64,000 nt of DNA from Crambe crambe (lineage: Eukaryota; Porifera; Demospongiae; Poecilosclerida; Crambeidae). The first letter of the stretch is position 1, and each line of letters opens with the position of its first letter. Location of the stretch: the NCBI GenBank assembly GCA_963924555.1, contig OZ004590.1, positions 3,814,501 to 3,878,500 of the forward strand, written 5' to 3'. Shown here in pieces: positions 45,519 through 58,832 of the stretch. The notes under the pieces were generated by a model. That model was not told the DNA's origin. It did no database searches and saw nothing but the letters and a program-made list of their open reading frames with translations. A program made the position numbers and the translations under genes.

Positions 45519-48500
45519 GCAAAACAATTCTAGAAGCAAAGAAAATGTGGGTTATGAGATAGCCCATGGCAACAAAAGTGTGGGTTTATTTTTAGCTACA
45601 ACAGCAAAAAAAGTATAGAAAATGTACGTACACCTCATGAATTCATTCACGATTTAATGTGCACTCCACTCACATCAATGTAGCATGCATTGATAAAATG
45701 TCCACTGCAGTCATCATATCCAGGAATGGGATTCAACACTATCCTGTTGTGATCATCTAAAGGAAAAATTATAGTCAGGAATTACGTAGCTATAACAAAT
45801 GTAGTAATTCTGATCCTTTCTAAGACTTATTGATGTTTATACTCACAGACTGTGATGTTTGCAAATCTGTTCAGTTTTTTGTATTGAGCACTCATTCCTA
45901 CACTTCTGGAATGATCATCACCACTATCTAGTGCCTATGATCAATACAAAATGCAATCCAGTGTTTAGTAATAATGTTGTTGTGGGAAAAGTTACCTTAA
46001 ATGGTTACCTGGAATTCATCCCTGAATCCTTGGTTCTGGTACTTGTGGTTCGTGGCCACGTAGTCCCCAAACTCTGCCATAGGGATGGGATGAAACTCCA
46101 TAACTTTTCTCTCCACTTCTGGAACATCCTCCCCCTCTAAGGTCACAATCAACTGGACCTGCTTCACAGCACTCCCAGCTGCATTTTTGGCCTCCATCTT
46201 ATAAATCCCTCCATGCTTCAACTCTACAGTCGGGATGGAAATACTTCCATCTCCTTGGATTTCAATAGCGTAATCAGATGTAAGCTTATCTCCATCGAAG
46301 AACCAAGTGATCAGGGGATTTGGTTTTCCACTCACAACCACTTTAAAGAAGACTCCCTCACCCTCAATGGCATAGGTATCTTCAGGAAACTCGTCAATAA
46401 AAGGCTCTAGTGAAACACAATGGACTTATTATGAAAATAATTATAGAGGCACAACATTAGAAAACTGATAATAAGAACGCCATAACATCATGAAGATTGA
46501 TTTTCATGTTTACTCTTGAGTCTCTCCAACATATAACTACTCTGCATACTGTCACCTGATTGATAACCCATGTTACGTAGTACTTGGTTACCTTTTCCCA
46601 TTGTTTGTCTCCTTTTTGGCAGTGGATAGTTATCATAATCTGCATATTTTTGTCTGCTGCCACCAACAAAATGTCTGAAACAGAGCAATAATTTTCAAGT
46701 TTCTAGTTAAAACAAAAAAAAAACACTTTACATCTTTTTCCGAAATATGAACACCAAGATGACCACAAGAATGATGAGAGCTATGATGATAATGGCTGCT
46801 ATGATTCCACCAGTTGTCGAACCTAAGAGTAAGGGATAAAAGTGGGAATGTATAGCTAAGCATGTAACAAAAAAGGTGATCGTAATTGTGGTGGAAACTA
46901 TTCTGGCACAGACATAATACAGGAATTTTATCGAATAAAAATTTTGTTTCGAATCCTTGAAGCATGCATGTGTTAAACATTATTGATCAATGATAGGATG
47001 ATCTTAATAAATGGGGGGGAAATCATTACCAGCTGATGAAGGAACTGTGGTATCGAATCGTTTCATTGATGTCCTGGATGCACCAAACCTTTTGGCTATG
47101 ACTGTGACAATAAAGGTACTTTGTTCTCTGAGGTTGAAGTATGATATCATTAGGGTGTCTCTGTCAGTGGTATTAGTCCTGTTCTGACATTCGCCACAGG
47201 GTTGGTTGTTACTGTCCAATACTTGCATTAGGGATACAGTGTAGTTATCTGCTGATAGACTCCCCTCAGGCTGGGTGAAAGATATGGTGACTGATGTCCT
47301 AGTCACTGAAGAAATTGCTATAGTAGGCATCACGAAATCTGAACAATATCAATGTAAGTATTATGACAAATGCATGGGCAAATGATGGTCTAGCTATTAC
47401 CTTTCACATTGACCTCCACTGGTCCCAGTAGCTCACTAGGATAGTGCTGGGAAAGGGCCCTCATACGAATACTGTGCACACCAATTGACAGTGATGGTAT
47501 GGTGAATGAAGTTATAGAGGAATTAGCATCAATACCAGAGTTGAAATCTGCTGAATTAACTGTTATCCGGTACCCCCTACTAGGTGGAGGGGATGGTGCA
47601 GTCCAGGAGACTAATACAGCACCAATCCCATTCTGATTGACCCTAAGACTAGTAGGAGTTGTACCTAAGATGAAAACATAGCTATATGTTATTCTTACTA
47701 TGGTATAAAATTATTGGAACAGTGTTAGCACTACAATATCAAAACCTTTTTTAATTTGGCTGTAGTCAACTTAGCTAATTACATAATTATAGTATTTTTT
47801 TTCAAACCCATTTATACTGTGATTTCAAGATTATTATGTATAATCACAGCCACTTAGCCTGAGTGAATATACAACCTTCTTTTAGCTACTGCACATGTAG
47901 TGTGTGGTGGTAAAGTGCATTATGTTTATTATAAGGTTATACAGCTGAATTAACCTTTAACTACATACTTTCTATAATATTGGTATCAGAGGTGAGAATG
48001 TTTGTGGCTCTATTGGAGACAGAGTACTGGTACACTCCAGGTAGCCTCCCAGTCACAGTCAGTGTGCTCCGATAGCGACTATTAGTATATGTATCTGGGT
48101 CAGTTATATTCTTTACTCCAATAGAAATGCTGAATGAGTCATTATTAGTTATGGGTGCATCATTTCTTGTCCAAGTGTAATTTTCAGGAGGACCTCCTTC
48201 AGTATCACCAGCCAGAGTGAAGGATGGGGAGGCAGCCATAAATGAAGATGATGTGATATTTACTCCAGTTATTCTAACAACACCACGTACTGGAGAAAAT
48301 TAATCATTTCAGATAATTATGTGGATTATACTCAACTAAAACAGGTGTAGCTAGTCATCTAGATCTTCCACTATGAAATAAATTGCGCATTGTAAAGATT
48401 TAGCTGTAACTCCTAAAAGACTATCAGAGAGTGTGGTATAGCACTCTCTATATAGGAATGGGCGTGGCTTCTCTCATTAAAACAATACGAACAAGACTCT

Positions 48501-51500
48501 CTGCGTCTAAATCTGAAATTTTTCTGATTCATTAATCAGATTCATCTTCTTAGCAGGCTGTAACTTCATGATCCTTTCACATACGACAATCAAATTCATA
48601 TCAAATTGTACAGTTATAGCTAACCACATATTATGCTTTTACCATCATTATCCACACAGTTTCCTTCAAAACAATCACTCGCTTTTCATTATAAACGATA
48701 CTATGTCAGCCATTTTAGATGACATCATTTGCGCGTGCATCTGTCATGATCACGTGCGCGTGCAAGCCATATTATGATCAGTACCCAGTGAGCTATTATA
48801 CAGTAATTAAGTAAACTAAAGGTTATTAATAACTAAAACATAGTTGATACAGTAAGTAAAGGTCATATAAAAAGTAAACAAACAAGTGAAGGGGAAAAAA
48901 TTATGCTAGATAAAAAGGCCATGTAGAGTTAGTCTGTACTTTTACCTATAGCAGTTTCTGTGGGTTATGCTACCTTTAATAATAATCCCTACATCACTGC
49001 CTAAACCAAGCAGAACTTTTACACTGACATGAATAATTAAAGCAGCTTGATGGGAGTGACTTGATGCAATGAGTATTGTAGGTCATGGAACATTAAATTT
49101 AGAAGCTGCAAGCTAATCTTGTCAGTTGAAGTATAAAGACAAATTAACTCACCTGAGTCACCTATCCTACCACCTCTTTGATAAAATCCCACATGAACTG
49201 CTGTTGAAATATCACCATTCCGTCGACAAGCAAATAATCCATTATGATAACTAAACCTTGAAACATCCACACTTCTTCCATCATTGACAATTTGGGCTGT
49301 GGTGCCTTCTATTGGTATTATCTGGTAGATGGACTTCCCAGGTTCATTATAATCAATGCGTGATAAGCTATCTCCTGACCACCAAGCAATAGGGCCAACT
49401 GTAGAGCTGCAGAGCAGACCACGAGGACCATTAGGATTACTGAGTCTTGGTGGAGATGAATACATAACAGTTTGAACTTCATCATGATATATCAGTGTTG
49501 GAATGTCTGTGATGTTATTTCCTCTCCAAGTAACAGTCACTGCATATAGAGAGAATCAATTCAGTGAGCGAGTCTCAGGTCATGACTAAATTGTAGTAGC
49601 AACTGGATAATAATGACAGATAGGTGTTAACATGTTGCTGTACCAGCATCTGTATAAGTGTGTGTAGCTAGATTTCTAATAATGTTTGACATGTGTGGTT
49701 TTATGAGTGTTTGTAATGGCATACAGATACTAGCTATGCAGATGCTGATGCTAAAGCGGAGATTCAGAGATTTTTTTAATATGGCGAATCTTTCTTTCTT
49801 TCTTTCCTTTCTTTCTATAAGAGAAAAAATTATGGTGAAATGAAAAAAATTATAGTGAAATGAAAGCTGTGTAGGTATTTGTGTGCATGTGCATGCATGG
49901 TAAAATAAAAAATAAAAATACTGCATTAATATCCAGAAATCAGGAAGGACTACCTGATAAAGCCTTCTGCAACAAGCTAATTTATTTGAAAGTGACTGAG
50001 AGTGACAGTGGTGATTTAAGGTACGTATACCACCATTAACTATTTAAGTTAAGTGCAACCAGCTAGCTATAGCAATCACAGCTTGTTTAAACAAGGGGAT
50101 GTGATGATCCCTTCTAGCCCTCCTTGTCTCGTGTAAGTGAGCAGATGTTATGTTTAAGACTCGAATTTTTTCACCATTCTCTTGCCACAAGGTTTGGCCA
50201 CTAGAAAATAATAGCCATTTCAACTTACAGCTGTAAAATTAAGAAAACTTGTATACAAGATATGGAAGTACCTGGCATTATTAAATGCACACCCATAAAC
50301 GTGATATAGATAAAACATTGAATCATAGCTAGATACCATAGACAATTTTCATGGGATAGGAAACCACATGCTCCTGCACACGTTAATCATGTGCAGGATT
50401 AATGTGTGCAGGAGCATGCAGTTTCCTATCCCATATTCTGCTCCGGTCTTCATGTGACAGTTAGGAAGGCAGTTTCACGGGACTGATGGAGAATATAATC
50501 CATGGACCTCTCAAGTCATACCTCCTCATGGAAGAACTCCAGTAAATGAGCACATAGTGTGTTATGAGCTTCATCACATAGATACAGTAGCTACATAGAT
50601 ACTTGAATGCTTGAGAGTCATTATGGGTCAGGACCAAGCCTTTTTCTTCAATAGCTAGTCATACAGAGTTTATTTTCTATAGTTTAATAGTTTGTTGTTT
50701 TTTTTATATTGTTGTTGTTGAAAGCCATGGATGTTGAAAGAATAATTGTGTACATTCTTAAAAGGCTGTACGTAGCTACTTGTACACATGGGATAGAGCT
50801 AAGTGATCTGGAAATGATGATTGTGGTAGCTAATATTAAGGTATGTAGCACTGATTGTACAATGGTAGTGCAATAGTAGCGCCATGCTGCGCATGCATAA
50901 TGCGCATGCTCCAATTATGCACCCAAATTCCAGTGTGCACTAATTGGACCACAGCAGTATGGTGATAACTGTCGTGGTTACTATGAATCTCATTAATGAG
51001 TTCAGCCTGCAATCATTGCAAGGATTAGTTAGCTAGCTCACTGTGACATGATTTCTTACCTGTCTCCTGTTATTCCATGCAGTTTCTTCCTTGGCTCAGA
51101 TTCATAGTAACCACAGTGGTTATTGCCTTACCACTGTGGTCAATTAGTGCACACTGGAATTTGGGTGTACCAGAACTATCTTTCTCCCACTAGGCCCTGC
51201 CATATGCCAACTTTTATTCTATTCTTTTATTCTCAAAAAGTTGGTAATTAGCTATTCCCCTCAAACCTCAAATTATTCCAGCAAGAAAGGTTTATTATTC
51301 CATCAAATTCTATAGTGCATGTTTGTAACCTGACAGATGTTTCTATATAGTCTTGCAGTGAGGATGCCTATTTATCTATAAAATTGTTAAAAAGAATGGA
51401 AAAAACAGGAATTCTCTGCATGCATCACAAGAGTTTACCCTTATTGATAGAAAGATGCTGATCAGGAAATTCTAGACGAGAGAGAAACATTCTGTGGTTC

Positions 51501-52432
51501 AAAAGAAGCAGCACCTTTACTTCTCTTGACTCCCTTACATGGATTGGTTTGTACCTTTCTTTTACATGCTAAATCAGATTCTCTTGGGCATTTCAAACTA
51601 TCCAGAAGGCAAACAACAGCTCTTGAACTGGAATATCTTCAGAAGCCATTGCTGCTATCCAGCAGGCCAAGCTATGCAAGCTCAGCTATGCTAGCAATAA
51701 ATTGCTTACTACGTACATCATCTACATGTAAATATTACCTGTGAAGATGATCCAACAAAATAATATCAATAGCCAAGCCAATTTAGCTAATTATTACCCC
51801 TTCTAGAATTATTCTATTGTGCTACCTCAAAATTATGCTGGAATAATAATATGGCGAGGCCTATCTCCCACCCAATATAAAAAATAAAATAAAAATTGGG
51901 TCTGGCTACACAAGACTAGGCACTAGGCGTATCCAAGTGCTTTGTATGTATGCAGCTGCCTGCCACTTAGCTACATAACTCAACAGCAAAGTCTTGAAGT
52001 ATAATAATTAGTATAGCTAAATGAATATCAGCTCTAAAAACCTATAGAAATACTTGCTCGCTGTGACTCAAATGCTGCACATTGCCCTAGTTTATTTACA
52101 TTACATTAATTTTTCTACTCAGTATGTAGTTAATTTTTCTACATAGTGTAATTTTATTTTTTTTTTGTTAAAATGATTAAGCCGGTAGCTAGTGTAGCTA
52201 TTCAGTTAGGGTTGCCCTTGCTCCCTAACTGGTCATTTACTGCAACATGCTAATTCACCAATACTTTAGCTGAAGCTATAATTTAGCTAGAAGCTACCTC
52301 ATCTTAACTGTATCTAATTAGTTAGAACTCACATGGTTGACTTTGCACAGATATGGAAAAGAAGATAATCCTTAATATGCACAGCACGTGTGCACTACTA
52401 TTGGAAAGTTGGTTCTTCAGCTTAAACAGCAT
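39147..52432 (-). CDS. Receptor-type tyrosine phosphatase C (complete)
   Basis: Complete model of 22 exons, about 1203 aa: 52432-52333, 49539-49153, 48289-47969, 47664-47401, 47338-47030, 46822-46732, 46674-46592, 46406-46009, 45934-45847, 45756-45674, 44968-44932, 44496-44282, 43725-43568, 42831-42696, 42098-41949, 41168-41075, 40756-40692, 40471-40337, 40181-40053, 39992-39841, 39451-39316, 39227-39147. Exon lengths equal those of B except for small in-frame changes. The leader starts [16 protein letters not shown] and ends in SVQSQP. The same domain order follows: two Ig-like, two FN3, transmembrane, intracellular I-set Ig, D1 with WPDHG and [10 protein letters not shown] (Cys about 844), and D2 with WDPSG and CSDTVTRSG. 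The juxtamembrane linker is four codons shorter than in A and B. It is divergently arranged with RPTP-D. Confidence 0.9.
43855..44259. mobile_element. hAT-like MITE, fullest copy (C)
   Basis: It starts CAGTGGCGGTGCCAGG and ends TTCTAGAACTGCCACTG, 405 bp, in the intron before the WPD exon. Counterparts sit at 5827-5899 (A) and 23624-23801 (B) in the same intron. Confidence 0.65.
45467..45520 (+). repeat. (AAC)n microsatellite
   Basis: About 17 AAC/ACA units with one interruption, in an intron of RPTP-C. The B counterpart (about 24890) has only a few units. Confidence 0.9.
48424..48450. repeat. AGAGAGTG...CACTCTCT short hairpin
   Basis: An inverted pair of about 8-9 bp around TGGTATAG. Related hairpins occur at 5772-5794 (AGAGAGTGCTACCGCACTCTCT) and at 33989-34009 (AGAGAGTGCGTTAGCACTCTC). 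It lies in an intron of C. Confidence 0.5.
50352..50433. repeat. Hairpin, 35-bp arms, in C intron 1
   Basis: GGGATAGGAAACCACATGCTCCTGCACAC pairs with GTGTGCAGGAGCATGCAGTTTCCTATCCC around about 15 bp. The same GGGATAGGAAACC string appears singly at 12370 in A intron 1. Confidence 0.7.
50920..51168. mobile_element. Inverted-repeat element, 249 bp
   Basis: CACCCAAATTCCAGTGTGCA and TGCACACTGGAATTTGGGTG are perfect inverted ends. They are followed inward by a second inverted pair (GTGGTTACTATGAATCT / AGATTCATAGTAACCAC). Non-coding, in intron 1 of C. Confidence 0.8.
51187..51872. mobile_element. Possible TIR element in C intron 1
   Basis: TAGGCCCTGCCATAT near the left and ATATGGCGAGGCCTA near the right are imperfect inverted repeats about 670 bp apart. 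The interior holds one 72-codon frame (51526-51744) without recognisable features. It is weakly supported. Confidence 0.3.
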
Positions 52433-53741
52433 CGTTGGAGAGGAGAAATGAATAATATGCCCAGAAAGGTAAAAAATTTTATTGCGCACGCTCGATCCTG
52501 CCTGGCCACCCACGTACGCCCGCCCGCGGCCGGCCGCGGCCGGCCGGGTTCAATCATAGATATAAGAGGTTTACGGGATTGGAAACGGATCACGTGCTCT
52601 CGTTAGCAACTAACAACCGAGGCGCGTTGACAGCTGAATGACATAGCACTTTTGTCAAAGTTGCTGTTCTGACAAGATCCGTGAGGTAAGACTTATGCCA
52701 ATGATACTATAATACACTAGGGCATAGATTTACTGTATGAAATAAATTTCAGCTCAGATTTTCAAGTTTATTCCTACAAATACTACTGTAGTGGTTAATG
52801 GGACTGTAATCCCTCTCACGCCAATTGCTGTTGCCCATTTTCTGATCAAAAGGCATGTAAACTTTAGCTACATGGAATAGTAATGTTGGTTTTTGTATTA
52901 GCTGACATATATTGTCTCTAGCATTTGCAAGTGGTGTTAAAACTGTAATCCCTCTCCCAAGAAATAGATTAACAATATTGAAACTGTATTAGTTATTTCA
53001 GGGAAAGGATAGAACAGTAAATGGAATTGGTGCATTCGTTTTCTATACAATAGTCATCCTATGGAGATGGCAAGCTTACTATATTTCCCCCCTAATATCC
53101 ATAGGGTCCACAGGACAGCTGACTGAGCCGAATTCTTGTGGTGGATGGTGTCAAAATCCAACAGCCAAAAGCTGGAAGTATTGCAATAATGTTGATATGG
53201 GAGAACTGAGCAGAAACTGGCGGATAACTTTGGGGCAAAATTATCTAGCTATAATAATAATGAATTTATGTCTAATTTTAATACCAAAAGTCATTCTGGC
53301 CTTTCTTTCAAATCAATCACATAAAATTAATGTATAATGAGCAATGATAGGTACTCATAGTTATAATTACAAGGAAAAAAGTTATGAATAATTAATAACT
53401 TCCTTCCTCAGACTCTCCAACTTCAACTCTCTGACTCTTCACTTCTTCAATACCTTCCCCTTAGCTTACTTGTACTATTCTATGAGCTGTAGGGGCAGAA
53501 TATCACTTTAACTGCCTTGAAAGGAGTGAATATTGATCTCTTTTCACAACGATTAATATAATTAATGCTGCATGCGCGTGCGCATCTGTCAACGCGCCAC
53601 GGTTGTGCAGTTCATTGGGCGTTTCCAATCCCGTAAAACCTCTTATATATCTATGGTTCAATTCAGCACGCGCGCGTGAGCGTACTAGTGCGCATGCGCC
53701 AACGCACGCGCGCCTGCTTAGCTTAGTTACCCATCAAGAGG
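52433..53741. promoter_or_regulatory. Bidirectional C/D promoter split by a transposon
   Basis: Between the ATGs of C and D, about 1.1 kb is the TIR element (52555-53655). Without it and its duplicated bases the gap would be about 200 bp. GC-rich sequence (CCGCGGCCGGCCGCGG) lies on the C side. A TGCGCATGCGC palindrome (53689-53699), matching the NRF-1 consensus, lies on the D side and is also present in the B promoter region. The insertion moves that motif more than 1.2 kb from the C start. Confidence 0.6.
52555..53655. mobile_element. 1.1-kb TIR element, copy 2, 7-bp TSD
   Basis: It starts CATAGATATAAGAGGTTTAC and ends GTAAAACCTCTTATATATCTATG. It is flanked by perfect 7-bp GTTCAAT (52548-52554 and 53656-53662). 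It is almost identical to copy 1 over its whole length, with a few substitutions and one short deletion (around 52820). Non-coding. Confidence 0.9.
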
Positions 53742-56700
53742 ATGTTTCTCTTTTTATTTGTAATAATCACACTTCCGCATAAAACTATAAGCCATAGTGA
53801 GTTGGCTAGTTAAAACTCTAAAGCACTAAAAGGGTGAAGGCTGCGTGGCCAGCATTTTTTTTGCCATTTTTACTTATTAGATCAATTGTAAGCTCACTAA
53901 GCTTGTACACTGCTTCACAATTGTACTTTTCACAGTATTCAATATTGTATCCTACCCTACGGCCACATCAGTAAGCATATCCTGGACCCCAAATGACACC
54001 CTTTCAATGCACACATACCTAGTGCTTCTAGAAAAAGCCAATGATGCAAGCCAGTTCTCATGTGACTCCAGCATTGACTCCAAGTCTGAATCAACAAGAT
54101 TTAATTTCATGAGATTTACCAACCTCCATGAGTTCAGTTTATATCAAGTCACTATCAGTATCATATCATTACAATTCTCCTCATTAACTAATTTCTCCAC
54201 ACTTTCAGCTGGTGAGTTACAAGAGTGGCTAATTATTATGTATTAGCTATAGCTAAGTCATATTTTTAGCTCTCAAAAATTTCAAGATAGCTACATCTCA
54301 GTGACATAGCTTCAATGGAACATCTGTACTTATAGTAGCTAGACAATAAAAAGGTTTCCATTCTTCAGAGGTCCCTAATATGGAGATTTTTATATTACAT
54401 AATATAATTATACTAAGAGAGTTTCCACTGTATTAGCGTATTACATATAGCTTGGGGAAAAAATCAGCTTTAGAAATTTTGTATATAGCTAGCTATAGCT
54501 ATAATGATTAATTTTTACAGTATCAACTGGAACTCCTCAAGATTTGATATATTCTGTCACCACCAGAAATATTACCATATATTGGAGCCCTATAGAATGT
54601 ACTGAGCGTAATGGACATATCACCCAGTACATTGTGAAATTCAGTAGAACCAATGAGACTAATGTGACAGTTGCTATGGTGCCAGCAACGAGTCAGAACT
54701 TCTCAGTCAATGAGCTAATGCCCTACACAGTGTATGTGTTCCAAGTGGCTGGAGTGAATGTTAATGGCACTGGACCTTTCTCCCGTCCCATCAACGTTCT
54801 TACTGGGGGAGAAGGTAACTAACTATGATAACTCTTTCTTATATTAAACTGTGATCTTACTGGGCTAATTAAAATATTAGGCTAAAGCTATTAGCTATTT
54901 GAAATTTGTGGTAGCAAATGAGTAATCAAATCATTAAAGTTGGAGACACACTTACTAGCACTGTACGTACATTGTGCTGTGTTAGCAAGATCCATTGTAC
55001 CAAAAAAAGTATTTAGAATAACAATACACCTTTCATATCTACAAATCCCAAGCTTGTGTTAGTAAAAGTGCTAGCTAAAAGATGATTTTGATATTATTTC
55101 CTTTTCAGTAAGAGCACAACATTCTAGTGCCCTGTATATTGTATCATGCATAGCTACTGTAATAGCTTTTATTGTGATTGTCCTCGTGAGTATACATGTG
55201 ATACGCAAACTAAGGTGAGAGTTAGTAGCTACGCCTAATTATAACACTGTTAGTTATCATTACTATCAAGACATCATATAGCATTAACGAGAACAGCAGC
55301 AGCAAGTGATACTACTCAGAAGGAAGGTAAATTCAGCTATAATTATACCTAACATAGTATTGGAGCATTATTTAAAATTTAGGCCTTTTTTCTTGTCTTT
55401 CTTTGAGGTAGCTAAGTAGCTAGTTATGCAACAAGGATTAGCTCTGACGAGAGACATATTTGATGGTACACATTTATTTTCTGAGATGACATGTGCATGG
55501 TCACAGGTAATAAGTCATGTGACCTTGAAAGTACAAGCCAATATGGGATGCGTCATGTATGCATTTATCATCTTTGAAGTGACGCGTGCATGTCACAGGT
55601 ATGAGTTATGTAATGTGTGACCTTGAAAATAAAGCCAAAGTAACAGTGCAATAATATATTATTTTCCAAGAGATATTTTTGAAGGTGACACGTGCGTGGT
55701 CACAGGTATGAGTTATGCAATGTGGTGACCTTGAAAGTACAAGCCTACGTAGCTACTGTAAGTACAGTGCAATATGGATAGCTATTATGTATACATAGAC
55801 TATTTTCTAATTTCCGATACATAAACTTTCCCCATCATAACTGCAGCTAGCTTGTGACTTCACAAAAGTTTCTTATTGAAAATTTTCACACATGAAGCTA
55901 GACACTTATGACCATTGTTTGTTATAAATAAGCAAGTAGCTATCAATTGGTAAATCCTTTCCAGTTACTATTGTTTCCTTTAACAATCACACATGTGACC
56001 ATGCATGTGTTGTTGCTTATTGCACTTGTAGCTATACTTTCAAGGTAGATAATAACTGTTAGCTATTTCCTTACCTGTGATGTACATGTGTCACTTCAAA
56101 GACGTCATAATCTATATTATAGGAGTATGTACACATCATTCTGTATTGCATTGTACTATGGCTTATACTTCTTTCAAGGTTGTAAACTAACGTAACTTTA
56201 ACAATCACACCTGTTGACCATGCATCACGTGTTAGCCACTTCAAAGAACTAGTAACAATTTGGCCCAAGCACCCCTCATGCAGTATAGAGCAAGTCAGTT
56301 CTACCATTTACTACATACAGGCCTATGACCAAGAGAAGGGGCCTCAAAAAAAATTCCCATGTAGTATGGCGTAGTGAACCATTACCAGATATGGTAAAGG
56401 ATCAGCTACACCATATACCCCCCCCCCCCCCCCCCCCTGCACCTTCCCATGTGTGCTATGTATGCCCCTTTAATCCTGCAACCTGATGGTTTTAGGTTGG
56501 TCTGATTATACAGGACCTTTCTATTAGCTATAGGTAGGCCAAGCTTTTATAGCTATCAGAGGGGGAAAGTCGTTAATTATAATACTATATATTAGGGCCA
56601 GTTATTACAAAGTTTCCTGAAAATATGATTGTACAAGAAGGAGACACACTGCAATTTCAAGTGGCAGTGAGAGGAAATCCAAAGCCAGTCTTATCCTGGT

Positions 56701-58786
56701 ACTTTAAAGGAGAAAAATTGACTTCCAGCGATGTCTTAGAGATCAAGATAAACGGTAACCTTTCACTTAATCCAGTACAAACCAAGCACACTGGTGAGTA
56801 CATGTTTGTGGCAAAGAATAATCGAGGCACTGCTAAAAATCATGTGACTCTCTTTGTGATCGGCATTGGAGTGACTGCAGAAAAAGACTTACATGGCAAG
56901 GAAATGAAGGGCAGTATGAGAGGCAGTAATATAACTATTACAACAGAATATCTATCAAGTGGAAGCTCGAGAGTATCAAGCTTTAAGCCTGATGATCAGA
57001 TTTCTAGAGATATGTCAAGAATATCATCAAGAATAGGAAACTTTGAACAGATTTCTAGTGATAACTTGAAAATAGAACCTAATGATACTTCTAGAATATC
57101 AAAAACGGGAAACTTCAAGGCTGAAGAAAAGGATATCTCGAGTCAAAAAAAAGTGAACTTAAAGCCAGAAGAACATATTTCTGGTGATCACAATGATATA
57201 TTGATAATGGCTTTTAAGAAATATGTGATGGATAATCGTGCCCTCAATAATGCCGGATTCAAAGCTCAATATTTGGTGCGTAGCTATACGTACAGTCAAC
57301 GAGTACATATAAAAGTTATTAATTTTACCATTAATATTATAGGCTCTTGATAGTGGAGACGAACATCCAGCAACTATTGGGAGAGCTAAAGAGAATATGG
57401 AGTTGAATCGGTTCCCTAAAGTTGTAGTTTGTAAGTTATAGTATTTAAATGCACCTTGCACCTTGATCATTCACTATAACTTTCTCAAATCTTGAAATTT
57501 CAAACCACTAGCAGAGAGAGTGGATAATCAGCTTTCTGTTGATGCATTAAACTAAAAATTTGGTTAAGAATTGAGAAAATGATCAAGGGGCAAGGTGAAT
57601 GCAAATAGACTTTAGTTACCTATGAGCTAAGTCCTGGAAGAGGGTGCACTGGATGCATTTACAACGAAAATGTATAAGAATTGTTTTATACCTTACAGAT
57701 GATCACAACAGAATCATTCTCAATCAGTTCAAGCAGTTCAAACAACGTTACATCAATGCTTGCTACATTAATGTAAGTCCATTATACAATAATTATAGCT
57801 ATTAATATTATTTTTTATTTCTCCATGATAGGGGTACTCCCAACCTAAAAGGTTCATAGTAACACAAGGTAGCTAAAGCTAATACAGTGGAATCTCTGAT
57901 AAAGGACACTCCCAAAGAGACGATTTCAATAATAACAGTGGCTCTATACTTGTGTATTTGTGCTGAACCACAGCCTCCCCTGTTGCTCCCTCCAAACCTC
58001 TCAATAAAGGACAATTTAAGATATAATACCGTAATAGCGTGATATTTTCGTGGATTTCGTGGTTTTGAAAAAATAATAATGGTTCACACGTCAATATTTG
58101 CAAAACCACGAAAAATTTGACCCACGAAAAATACAGTACAATAACTTCCAAAAGAGGACTACAGAGGATAAAAGGATGGGTCCCAAGTATGTCCATTATT
58201 CAGAGGTTCCACTGTAAATATAGCCACGTAGCTAGTAGTGAGAAGCAATTATTAAATTCTGATTTTATAGGACCTAAAATGAACACCCTAATCGATTTTT
58301 GGCAAATGATTTGGCAAGAAAAACCTCCAATTATTGTCATGTTAACACAACTGAAGGAAGGTAATCAGACCAAGAGCCAACAATACTGGCCAGATGAAGG
58401 TAGTACCAATTATGGCCCCTTCACTGTCACTCTAAAGGAACGGATAACTCTGATTGATTATGTGGCAAGGACATTAGAAGTCCAAGTCGAAGTTTCCGTG
58501 AGTTACGTAGCTAGCTATTATAGTCTAAGGATCAGTATAGGCTACCAAGCAAACTTAATGCTGAATTCATGCACCAACACCTACATAGCTCCCAGATCCA
58601 ACAAGGGGCATTTGAGATGGCCTCTTTCCATCATGGAAATCAGAAAAAATAACTGTGATGATAATCATGTGGTGGGTGGTTTCTGATAGTGACTGTTATA
58701 ATTAGGGCTCTATTCCTATAAATGATATCTCTCTCAGATAACTAGCTACTTCTATGTGCCTGCTATTGCCCTTTAGCTCTCTCTCT

Positions 58787-58832
<46 letters not shown>

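Noticed and set aside
45467-45520. Poly-Asn/Thr/Gln coding repeat
   Set aside because: It is an intronic (AAC)n microsatellite; the surrounding exons are fully accounted for.
58117-58686. Separate 189-codon gene start inside D
   Set aside because: The frame runs through an intron and MITE into the PTP exon 58271-58497; the receptor model explains the coding part.
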